Shown in pieces: positions 1 to 10,900 of a stretch of DNA of 64,000 nt. The translations under genes and the position numbers were made by a program. The stretch comes from Malus domestica (Eukaryota > Streptophyta > Magnoliopsida > Rosales > Rosaceae). The DNA lies in assembly GCF_042453785.1 (NCBI RefSeq), contig NC_091674.1, positions 25,002,001 through 25,066,000 on the forward strand. The letters are read 5' to 3'. Every line of letters begins with the position of its first letter. Position 1 is the first letter of the stretch. Below the pieces are notes generated by a model. That model searched no databases. It was not told the origin of the DNA and saw only the letters and a program-made list of their open reading frames with translations.

Positions 1-137
1 AAAACTCAATAGTATAATATGTAATAAGTTTTCCGAAAACCCTAGCAGGCCATAAAACCTTTGTGTAAAACATATATCGTATATAATGTTGTGTTTAGCC
101 GTAGTATCACAATCGCCCGTAGGCATTACATCTTTTG

Positions 138-400
138 GCCGAAGCCAATATATAAGTATTTTCCGGCCGAAGCGACCAACCAAATGCCCTGCCGAAGCCC
201 ATATAAATATCTTTCGACTGAAGCCACCAACCGAAGCCAATATAAGTATCTTTTGGCCGAAGCCACCAACCAAACGCCCCGGTCGAAGCCAATATAAGTA
301 TCTTACGGCCGAAGCCTAAGCCAATATAAGTATCTTCCGGCTGAAGCCACCAACCAAACGCCCGACCAAAGCCAATATAAGTATCATTCGCCTGTTGGCA
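138..400. repeat. degenerate ~60-bp minisatellite
   Basis: About six imperfect units built on GCCGAAGCCAATATAAGTAT followed by CTTxxGGCCGAAGCCACCAACC and AAACGCCC. Units vary in length and some are truncated. The short reading frames across it are repeats of the same peptide and not a gene. Confidence 0.8.
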
Positions 401-449
401 GTATCATATGAATATCCATTAAATAAGCACATAAAACATAAACATAATA

Positions 450-454
<5 letters not shown>

Positions 455-483
<29 letters not shown>
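455..483. repeat. (TA)n microsatellite
   Basis: Uninterrupted run of about 14 TA units, likely polymorphic between cultivars or haplotypes. Confidence 0.9.
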
Positions 484-839
484 CTTAAATCGGAGCTCAG
501 TAACTAAAATGTCATATTGTAAAACCACGTTCATCAGTGGGTATATAGTCATCAATCATATATACCACTAAGAACGTAAAGTCGAATAATCATGATAATT
601 CATAAAGCATGAAACCAATTTACTCATAAACGTTTCATAAACCATAGACATAAAATCATGTTTTTCATGTATGCACTTCTAATAGTAAAACATGCATTTT
701 GGAAAGGGGTCCACTCACAAATACTTCGCCGTCAAAGAGTCATGCAAACTGGAGAGGGACGGAAACATCATAAACACTTGCACCTAAGCACATAAAGGTA
801 CCAATTAATAAAATTATACTAAATTGTTGAATTTTGGGA

Positions 840-1950
840 AACGGACGTCATAAATGGATTTAAGACGTCGAAAAACATAAAGTGGGATCTCGGGTACCTC
901 TATGTGCCGCTACACGCACCTTCATGCGCTGCCGCATGTGCCGATTTGGGTCGTTGAAAAGTCATCGCTGTAGACGGCGGCGAAGCACAGTATCTTCGGT
1001 GGAGACGCGTGTGATCCATGCGTGGGCCAAAACCTGTGTGCTCACGGCCTGGGTTCTGGGATTAGTTCTGGGTTGGGCCGGTTTTCCTTTGGTTTGGGCC
1101 TAAGGTAGTTAGGTTTGGGCCCAGGCTAAAGGGTTGGGCTAGGTCTTATTTAGATTTGGGCTTGTAACTGGGCTGGGTTCAATAGGTCACAATTATGGAT
1201 TGGGCCAAGAGTTTGGGCCAAGTTCTATGGCCCAATAACATTGGGCCGGCTAAGGTTGTGGGTCAGGTTTAACCTATTTTAGTTTGGCTAATTTCTGGGC
1301 ACAAATTCAAACGCCCATAACTTTTTCGATACTCAACCAATTCAAGTGATTCAAAAATCAAAGTTGTAGTACTTGATGAGATAAAGAGAATGGTACCTTG
1401 CACAATGGCTAACTCGTCATGGTTTAGCCAGAAAACGCCTTGAAAATGGCGGTGCTAGCTGGAAAACTAGGAAAAGCTACTCCGAGCTATTTTCTGCGAT
1501 TAACACATATATACAACTCAAAACAAGCTTTGGTCTAACCCTAAAACATATCCCAAGGATTTCTAGAAGCTTAATAACGTCGAAAAATCACGAAACACGT
1601 CGGGGAATACGATGAACAGTGACATCGTCAATGTAGGGTTTCCTGGTGCTTGGCTTAGGGTTTTCGAAGCCTCTCCGTCCAGGTGGTGGTGGTTTGAGGT
1701 GGTTGTGGTTGCTCTGTGTGTGTGGTTCAGAGAGGAGATGGAGAGTTTCAGAGAAAGAGAGCTCGGGGAGAGATGAGAGATAAAGAGAATGAGAGAAAGT
1801 GAGGGAGAAATATGAGATAGTTGTGAGAGAGAAAGCTCACGGATCCAAAATGAAGAAAGGGAAGGGGGTCGGGAGACAAACCAAAATGAATGGGTCCCAC
1901 TTGGGCACACCAAATATAAAATAAGGCCCAAAAGCAACCCATTTCAAAAT
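840..1950. other. GC-richer TE-like segment with GGGCC cluster
   Basis: This stretch has no convincing gene. Between about 1020 and 1270 the words TGGGCC, GGGCCC and TTGGGC recur about a dozen times, followed by a purine-rich GAGAGA tract at 1730-1850. The composition resembles the long LTRs of plant Gypsy-type elements and the similarly composed 23.35-24.9 kb region. I could not find paired ends or a target-site duplication. Confidence 0.35.
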
Positions 1951-2040
1951 ATCTAGTCCAACCATAATGAAAATACCAAAATACCCTTCCGTTCCAAAAT
2001 CCGTTATATTAATTGGGACGAGTTGTTACAGTGTAATTCC

Positions 2041-2262
2041 ATGATTCCTGGGTATTGCAATATGAGGTGCGCTGGAGATGCGATGAGGGTTGTTCCGGGA
2101 AATGAGGGGTGATGGATTTGATCCTAATGAAACAACTTTGGCGACAGTTCTTGAGCATCCGGGGACATGGGGGATTTGAGTTTGGGTCCGTGGGTGGAGA
2201 GTTTTGTAGTTGAGGAGAAATTAGAGATGAATTCATATGTAGGCTCTCCATTGATTGGCAGG
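2041..2262 (+). pseudogene. PPR protein gene fragment
   Basis: Translation in shifting frames gives pieces typical of a pentatricopeptide-repeat protein: MIPGYCNMRCAGDAMRV, then GFDPNETTLATVL, then GDMGDLSLG and SFVVEEKLEMNSYVGSPLIG. At least two frameshifts are needed to join them and nothing extends beyond about 75 codons. It is a small relic of an organelle RNA-binding PPR gene, probably a transposed or truncated copy. Recognition rests on the pattern of the family. Confidence 0.6.
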
Positions 2263-2759
2263 ATAAAAGTTATAAGAAATCCATGGAAAAAATCCATACA
2301 AATCCATAGAAATATATAGGTGAAATCCTTATAAATCTATCAAAATCCATATAAGCTTGTAGAATCTATTAAAATCCTTTAAAATATGTCACTTAAAAAA
2401 GTCTATTAAAATCCTCTTAAATCCAAGTTGACTACACCCCCTTAGTAAATCAAGGGAAGGAAAAAGTAAAAAAGGGTAATTGTAATGTGTTGTGCCCTAT
2501 TTTATTGAAGGGAGAGAGTGAGAGATGGTGCGTAAAAGAAAGATGATAGAGTTGAGAAATTTATGTTATGTGCATTTCTCATTACTGTGCCTTTATTTAT
2601 AGTAGTACAAAATATAATCTACTACTGATTTACAAAATCATACTTGCACTAGAATTTGTGTCACAACATAGTCTTTATTGTGTGTTTTTTTCTTTTTTTT
2701 TTTGTGGTCAAACGATAGAAGATATTATTAAATACGTATTGAAAGGTTTACATTTTTGG
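2263..2759. other. AT-rich intergenic DNA, no gene seen
   Basis: Contains a short cluster of AAATCCATA-like words at 2280-2400, resembling a decayed repeat, and a T-rich tract near 2690. No reading frame with recognisable protein content. Confidence 0.5.
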
Positions 2760-2899
2760 TCAAAATTTTAGACAGTCATCCCAAGAACGTCGTACCCAAT
2801 CTATAGTGCCTCTATTCCTCATTATAAATGAAGCCGCTAAGTGAGCCGCTCCATTGCATTTTCGAGAAGCAATAGAAAACTCAATCGACTCCAATTGTT
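2760..2899 (-). pseudogene. LINE RNase H-like C-terminal remnant
   Basis: The minus strand reads ESIEFSIASRKCNGAAHLAA, then SFIMRNRGTIDWVRRSWDD and a stop. This is the usual C-terminal end of the RVT_3-type RNase H domain of plant non-LTR retrotransposons (pattern R-x-x-N-xx-AH-xLA). The rest of the element is absent. A second, unrelated copy of the same domain end occurs at 12990-13271. Confidence 0.6.
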
Positions 2900-2905
2900 A
2901 GCTAA

Positions 2906-4444
2906 TTGTTGGATATCAAAGGTGAACCGGACCAGACCAAACCAGTAAATGCTAAAAATTTGAACTTGCATTTGGGTATATGAGGTTTTCTTCGATTTAG
3001 AATACAAAGGTTAAAAGTCATATTTGACTCCAAATTTGGCGATGCAAGTGATTAAAACTCCAATGCAAAGTCAATTTTGAATTTAACTTTTTAATCTTAT
3101 GTATTAGAGAGAGATTAAGTCCAATTTAGAGTTAAATATAATTGTGCAATGCACTTTTAACTCTAAAGTTAAATATGATTTCACATCATATATGAGATTG
3201 TCATTGAAGAATGACACTATAGATTGTCATTGACCACTTCTACACTTTGATCAGAGGTCAGTGACAATAGATTTGAGGGTTGGAGTTGTCATCAATCATC
3301 ATCGGGCTCTATGACGAGGTAAGAATGGGAGAGGAGAAAGTGAAGAGTAGGAAACGAGAGAATTAATGGGGTGTCTTCAATGTTAACCCTTTTGTTTTTC
3401 ACGCTAGGATTTCACTATTATGTCGCTCATCTATCTTAATTTTTTCACATATGATGTAGTTGGTGTTATTTTAGATGCGGAAGAATGAAAGAAGGAAGCG
3501 CCATTTAATTAAGAAAAGTGACTGGAGAATTTGTAATTCAGGAGTTTAAATATTATTTGTTGCTGCCATATCTAGAAGTGGATGTTTCAGACTTTTTAGG
3601 TTGTTCAGATGAATGCTACTTTCATTTGGTGTAACTTTCTCTCGCTAAGCCATAACGCGTTCGTAGAAGAGGTGTTCCTTTCTCCTTCAAAAGTGGCTAG
3701 CCAGAAATCCGTCAAAGCAATTCTCTCACAAAAGTGATTTGAGCAATCTTTCATAGAAATCCGTCAAAACTACAAGTAACTAATAAATGAGGTTTTTTAT
3801 TGTTTGTCTTTTAGATCATGGGTTTTATGTTCATTATTGTTTGCCTTTTGGGGTTTCAAGGGCTTTATTGCTTATCTTTTAGTTTTCTTGAGCAAGCTTT
3901 ATAGTCTATTTCTAGGCTTGAGCAACCTTTTCATTCAATAAAAATTCAAAAGCAAGAGTTTCTATCACAACTTTTGGTATTTCAAAGTTCTATCCAATGA
4001 TGGCCGTTCGTGATTCCTATATCCGTAACATTATTCACTGTGTCATTTTCTCCCAAAAATTCTTTTCAGTTCCTCTTGAAATTTTATAGCTCAACCATAA
4101 ATCTAATTATAAAAAAAAATTGGTTTGAGTAAAGATTCAAAATCCACCCCATCTGATTGACTAATTAAGATATTAGGTATCTCGTATGCATAGCGGAATA
4201 TCGTTCATGTTATGATTGATTATATCTTTTGGGTGCATTGCTTGATTATATTTTATTTTTTAGTTGATTAAAAAGTTGTAAAACGATAGTTTTGTTACTT
4301 GAAGATGTTGATTCTAATTGATGATGAATTTCTATTGAAATTTTACCTTTTAGTTTTAGTGTATGATAAAAAAAAAAAAATTCCTAGTATTTATATGCAA
4401 GGGCCTCCCATTTAATTTCTCGCTCTGAGCCTATAAATTCTTAA
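2906..4444. other. AT-rich intergenic DNA, no gene seen
   Basis: No coding potential. It holds homopolymer A tracts (about 4113 and 4370) and scattered direct words. Nothing assignable to a known element. Confidence 0.5.
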
Positions 4445-4566
4445 GACCGGCCCTAATAGTAATACTCTTAACCACAAGAATTTCAAAAGATAAACACTTA
4501 TTTTCAGGACCGACCCTGATAGTAATACTCTAAACCGCAAGAGTTTCAAAAGATAAACACTTATCA
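4445..4566. repeat. two-copy ~64-bp tandem duplication
   Basis: The string beginning GACCGGCCCTAATAGTAATA is repeated as GACCGACCCTGATAGTAATA about 64 bp later. Both copies end in TTTCAAAAGATAAACACTTAT. A few substitutions separate them, so it is an older local duplication. Confidence 0.75.
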
Positions 4567-4940
4567 ATTACTCGGTTTAGTTACCTAAGCCAAACCCTTC
4601 TAAAATGTCGATTGTCCTACAATACCCAAGATTATCAATAGCTATGTAAATTGGCCATGATCAATCTATTAAGCACATTGCATAATGCAAATTGAACAAC
4701 TAATATTGTACTCAACTTTCATTGGTTGATTTAAACACGTTTGGATAAAGTTTATGGACTGATCACAATTCGCGAAGTGAAGAACCAAAAGCCCCGGTGA
4801 TCCAGAGAATCGCGAGCGTCGTTGGACAACAAAATCGACGGTCCATATTTTCCCCCACAAATGCAATGACCCAAGAGAAAGCCTCTGGGAAAGCTCTGTA
4901 ACTCTGTTGCAAGCAACCTCCGTAGTACTCGTGTTTCAAA

Positions 4941-7900
4941 ATGTCACGGACGAGAAAGTCCAACAGAAACAAAAAACCCACCACCCTCGAAATCGTCCTC
5001 GACTCCTCTGACACCATCACCGACACCGACTCCGACTCCTCCGACCTAAACTCTCCAATCTCAGGTATGTTCTCCTTCGCCTTCCCGACCAACCCATTGT
5101 TGTGCGGAAGCGGCGTACGACTGTAAGTGAATAGTAAAACAGAACAGAATAAAACCAACACCAACAAGAACACCAAGATTTATACTGGTTCGGCAATGCC
5201 TACATCCAGTTTGGAGACGACGGAGTATTCCACTATAATCAATGAGAACATACAATAGTGTTTATCACTCAATTTCCCAAAGACCCAAATAACCCCAAGC
5301 TCTCACACTTACAATAGGAAGAGAAAACCAAAAATACAAAACAAGACAATTTGAGAAAATTCTTCTCTATGCCAAATGGCTTCTTGCTATTTTTCTCTCT
5401 TCCTTGTTCTTCTCTACTTCTCCATGCTTATGAGCTACACCTTGCTCTCCTTTTATAGCCAAAGAAAAGCTTCTCAAAGACATCAATGGCCAAAGGCCTA
5501 ACATCAAGTCAAAAAGAATTAGGCATAAGTGCATCCAATTTTGGTTTCCCACATGTAGCATGCCATCCAACAATTTTGACCACAAAAGTAGCCCAAAGAT
5601 TTGGACTTTGACTACATGTTTGAGTCAATAATCAACAATCTCCACCTTGACTCAAACCCTCTAAGTAGAACTCCAAATAGTCATCTCCCAATCCCCCATG
5701 GGGCAATCAACAAATTTTACAAACGCCAATCAAGTCTAAGCAGTGCTTAAACTTGTGCAACGAAACTGGCTTCGTTAACATATCCGCAGGATTGTCAGCG
5801 GTCCCAATCTTCTGAAGAAGAATATCTCCCTCGTCAATAACCTCACGAACAAAATGGAACCTCACGTCAATGTGTTTCGTACGTGCATGATGAACTTGAT
5901 TCTTTGCTAAATGTATAGCACTCTGACTGTCGCAATAAACATCCACATGGTCTTGTTGAACCCCTAAGTCATCAAGCAACCCTTGAAGCCAGATGGCTTC
6001 CTTTATAGCTTCTGTCACAGCCATGTATTCTGCCTCAGTAGTCGACAAAGCAACTGTAGATTGCAGAATCGACCTCCAACTTACTGGACCTCCAGCAATA
6101 GAGAATACAAAACCAGTAGTGGACCTACGCTTGTCCAAATCACCTGCGTAATCAGAATCCACATATCCAACAACACATTTACCAGTAACTTTATCCTGCT
6201 GGAACAATAAACCAACATCCACAGTACCCAGAATATACCGTAGAATCCATTTCACAGCTTGCCAATGCCCTTTTCCTGGATTATGCATATATCTACTGAC
6301 AATGCTAACAGCTTGTGAAATATCAGGCCTAGTACACACCATAGCATACATCAAACTACCAACAACATTTGCATAAGGAATTTGAGCCATGTACTGACTC
6401 TCTTTAACAGTTTTAGGAGACATAGAAGCGCTAAGTTTGAAATGAGAGGCAAGAGGTGTACTAACCGGTTTTGAATTTTCATTCATCCTGAAACGTTGTA
6501 GTACCTTCTTCAAATACTGCTTCTGACACAGACTAATCTTGCCCTTCGCTCTATCTCTTTCAATTTCCATACCTAGTATCTTCCGAGCTTCTCCCAAGTC
6601 CTTCATCTCAAATTCATTACTTAGTTGAGTCTTCAACCTTGTAATCTCCACTTTGCTCTTACATGCTATAAGCATATCATCAACATATAAAAGCAGATAA
6701 ATGAAGGTTCCATCTTGTAGTTTGCGAAAGTATACACAATGGTCATAGTGACTTCTTGTGTACTTCTGCCCGATCATAAATCTATCAAATCGCTTGTACC
6801 ATTGTCTTGGAGACTGCTTCAAGCCATACAATGATTTTTCCAATTTGCAAACCCAATTTTCCTTTCCAGCAACCTTAAAACCTTCTGGCTGAGACATATA
6901 AATCTCTTCCTCCAAATCACCATGTAAGAACGCAGTCTTGACATCAAGTTGGGCCAACTCAAGGTCAAACTGCACAACTAAAGCCAACAGAATACGAATA
7001 GAAGAATGTTTTACTACAGGAGAAAATACCTCATTGTAGTCAATGCCTTCCTTCTGAGCATAGCCTTTAGCTACCAATCTGGCTTTGAATCTTACATTGT
7101 CTTTTCCCAAAGATTCCATCTTTTTGGCATACACCCATTTACAACCAATTGCTTTCTTCCCCTTTGGTAACTGAACCAGCTTCCAAGTCTCATTTTTATG
7201 AAGAGATTTCATCTCCTCATCCATAGATTTCTTCCACAACTCGCACTCTGAACTCATGACAGCTTCTTTGTAGGCGGATGGAATATCATCTTCAATAACG
7301 GGAAGTGCATATGCCACAATATCAGTAAATCGAGCAGGCTTTCGGATTTCCCTTCTCGATCTTCTGGTTGCAATATAGTCTTGTTGCTGTGGAGGCTCTT
7401 GGGTAGGTGCCTCCTCTTCATCATCCTCGTCCTCATCATCAGAATTAACTGTAGGACTAGTGTTTGAAACATCAGACCTTACTGGAACAACTGGAGTCTT
7501 CAGTAACTCCACCTGCTTTGAGCTCCTCATGGTTTTGGTCGCTTCAGTTTCACCTTCATGCTTGTTCTGATTAACCATAGCAGCCTCATCAAAAGTCACA
7601 TCTCTGCTTACAACAAATTTCTTCTCATCTGGACACCAGAGTCGGTATCCCTTCACGCCAATGCTAAAGCCCATAAATAGAGCTTTCTTTGCTCTTGGAT
7701 CCAACTTGCTTTCTCTGACATGATAGTAAGCAGAACAACCAAATATGTGTAAAAACTTGTAATCAGTACAAGGTTTACTAGACCATACCTCCATGGGCGT
7801 TTTGCCCTCATTCGCAGCAGCTGGCAATCGATTAATGAGATGGCTTGCATAAGTGAGTGCCTCAGCCCAAAACGCCTTGCCTAATCCAGCATTAGACAAC

Positions 7901-10900
7901 ATACACCGAACTTTCTCAAGCAAAGTACGGTTCATGCGCTCCGCCACCCCATTCTGTTGCGGTGTCTCCCTAACCGTGAAGTGCCTCACAATACCCTCAT
8001 CTTGACAAACTTTCAAGAAAGGATCAGACTTATATTCACCCCCATTGTCTGATCTGAGAGTCTTGATCTTTCGACCGCTTTGCGTTTCAATCATCTTTTT
8101 CCACTTCAGGAATATCTTCAAGACTTCATCTTTACGCTTCATGGTGTACACCCATATTCTTCTAGAGAAGTCATCAACAAAGGAGACAAAATAATGGCTA
8201 CCTCCCCAAGATGCATTCTTGGAAGGTCCCCAAACATCAGTGTGAACATAATCAAGAATGCCCTTAGTGTGGTGAATAGCAGTGCCAAATTTTACTCTAG
8301 TTTGCTTACCCAACACACAATGCTCACAGAATTCCAATTTGCATGCCTTTGCACCTTTCAATAAGCCTTGCTTCACCAATCCTTGCAACGCTTTTTCACC
8401 AGCATGCCCAAGACGCATATGCCATAACCTCGTGGTGTCTGTGCTATCTGCGTCAGCAGCTTCGGTGACAGCTGCTCCACCAATAACTGTATTCCCCTGC
8501 AAGAAATACAAGTTATTTCGTCTTGTACCTTTCATCACCACCAGTGCCCCGTACACAGCTTTAAGAACTCCACCCTCCATGGTGATCTTGAGACCCTTGG
8601 ATTCCAATGCACCCAGTGAGATAAGATTTTTCTTCATATCCGGTACATACCGAACATCACTTAATTCTCTGACTGTTCCATCATGCATCTTCAAACAGAT
8701 TTTGCCTATCCCTTGTGTTTTGCAGGCATTATTATTACCCATCAAAACAACTCCACCATCCAGCTCCTCGAAATTAGAAAACCATTCCCGAATGGGACAC
8801 ATATGATAGGTGCAACCTGAATCCAAAATCCACTCATTGGAGTGACCATCAGCATATGAACTAGCCAAAGCAAACTCGAAATCATCATCTCCAGATTTTG
8901 CAATATTTGCTTCAGAACCCGCTTTCTCCTTCTCTTTGTTCTTCAATTTGGGGCAGTCTTTCTTCCAATGACCCTTTTGGCGACAAAAAGCACATTCATC
9001 TTTAGCAGGAAACTTCCCTCGTGACTTTGAACGAGATTTTCCCCGCTTCCCAGATTTTCTTTCCTCTGTTCGACCCCTTGCAACAAATGCCTCGGTTTGT
9101 GAATTGTGAGTCTTCAATTCCTTCTTACGACACTCATGATTCACCAATGCCGCAGACACCTCATCAAGTTTCACCTCGGATTTTCCATACAACAGAGTAG
9201 TTGTCAAATGATCATAATCATCAGGCAATGAATTTAACAAACATAGTGCCTTGTCCTCGTCAGGAATTTTCACATCAAGGTTTGCTAAATCAGCAAGTAT
9301 TTTATTATAATCATTGAGGTGTTCGTGCATAGAGATACCTGGACGATACTGAAATCGGAAGAGTCGCTTCTTCAAGAAGAGACGATTTTCTGCGCTCTTG
9401 GTCATATACTTCTCCTCCAATTTCGTCCATAACTCCTTAGCAGAAGTTTCCTTCATATACGGGTATTTCAACTCCTTATCAAGGAACGATCGAATAGCAG
9501 CACAAGCATGAAGATTAATTCGCGTCCACTGCTTGTCATCAATATCTTCTGGTTTATCTTCCAGAACCATATCCAACTCTTGTTGATACAACACATCCAT
9601 AACTTCACATTGCCACATACCAAAATTATTAGAGCCATTGAATTTATCAACCTCTAACCTTGTAGTAGTGGTTGGATGTCTATTGGATGAAGACGAAGAC
9701 GATGCTGACTCCTTCCTTACAGATTCATCTTTATCTCCAGCCATCTACTCGGTACTGTTCACAAATACGGCACTGTTCACAGGTACAATACTGTTCACAG
9801 ATATTGTAGCAGTTCACTGTTCATTGAACTGTAGCGCCAACACTATTCACGGAACTGGGCTCTGGTACCACTTGTTGTGCGGAAGCGGCGTACGACTGTA
9901 AGTGAATAGTAAAACAGAACAGAATAAAACCAACACCAACAAGAACACCAAGATTTATACTGGTTCGGCAATGCCTACATCCAGTTTGGAGACGACGGAG
10001 TATTCCACTATAATCAATGAGAACATACAATAGTGTTTATCACTCAATTTCCCAAAGACCCAAATAACCCCAAGCTCTCACACTTACAATAGGAAGAGAA
10101 AACCAAAAATACAAAACAAGACAATTTGAGAAAATTCTTCTCTATGCCAAATGGCTTCTTGCTATTTTTCTCTCTTCCTTGTTCTTCTCTACTTCTCCAT
10201 GCTTATGAGCTACACCTTGCTCTCCTTTTATAGCCAAAGAAAAGCTTCTCAAAGACATCAATGGCCAAAGGCCTAACATCAAGTCAAAAAGAATTAGGCA
10301 TAAGTGCATCCAATTTTGGTTTCCCACATGTAGCATGCCATCCAACAATTTTGACCACAAAAGTAGCCCAAAGATTTGGACTTTGACTACATGTTTGAGT
10401 CAATAATCAACACCCATGTAAGTCTTTTACTCTTCTTCTGTCGCTGCCATTTTTCTTGCTTTCCTGCGTTTACCTACTCAACGTACAGATAGTTATTGTT
10501 CAAAGTTTCCAACTTTATATCATTTTTCTTCGGATTTTTAGGCAACAGGCGAAGTTTTTGTTTTTAATTCAAGGGAAAAATGGTGGGATGAGATGACATA
10601 TTTTAAATAAAACGTAAAACAATGGAAATTAGATGAAAATTTCTATCTTTTTAAGCTTTTTCGGATACCAGTGTGCCCGCATTGAGCATTTTGGGTTAGA
10701 ATATGAGCTCCTGGAACCTTTCCCTTGCAAGCCGGTTTCTGCAAGGGTTTAGGGTTTGGTGATGGAATTTAGATTAAAATCCGAACCGTTTCGGTTGAAG
10801 GATTTTTTTGTATGATTTGTTTTGTTATTGTTCTGGTTGTAAGTTCAATGCTGGTGAATGGTTGATGGGTTTTAGTGTTTGTACTCCAACAGAGCTTTTC

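Larger units (their letters stand above)
5098..10412 (-). mobile_element. intact Ty1/Copia LTR retrotransposon (5.3 kb)
   Basis: Complete element in minus orientation. It has two 540-bp LTRs (5098-5637 and 9873-10412) that begin TG and end CA, a primer-binding site, a polypurine tract, and one uninterrupted gag-pol frame of 1345 codons. The target-site duplication is CCCAT at 5093-5097 and 10413-10417. I found no difference between the two LTRs by reading them side by side, which indicates a very recent insertion. Gene order gag, protease, integrase, RT, RNase H is the Copia order. It sits in opposite orientation to the protease gene it has entered, at the end of exon 1. Confidence 0.97.

Noticed and set aside
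138-400. Possible CRISPR-like array
   Set aside because: Units are degenerate and contiguous without unique spacers, and the genome is plant nuclear.
4763-5176. 137-codon minus-strand frame over the protease exon 1
   Set aside because: It is antisense to a well-supported exon and runs into the LTR, with no recognisable domain.
5367-5585. 72-codon frame on the minus strand, present also at 10142-10360
   Set aside because: Both copies are inside the LTRs of the intact Copia element and are identical because the LTRs are.
8282-8806. 174-codon plus-strand frame
   Set aside because: Antisense shadow of the Copia protease/integrase coding region.
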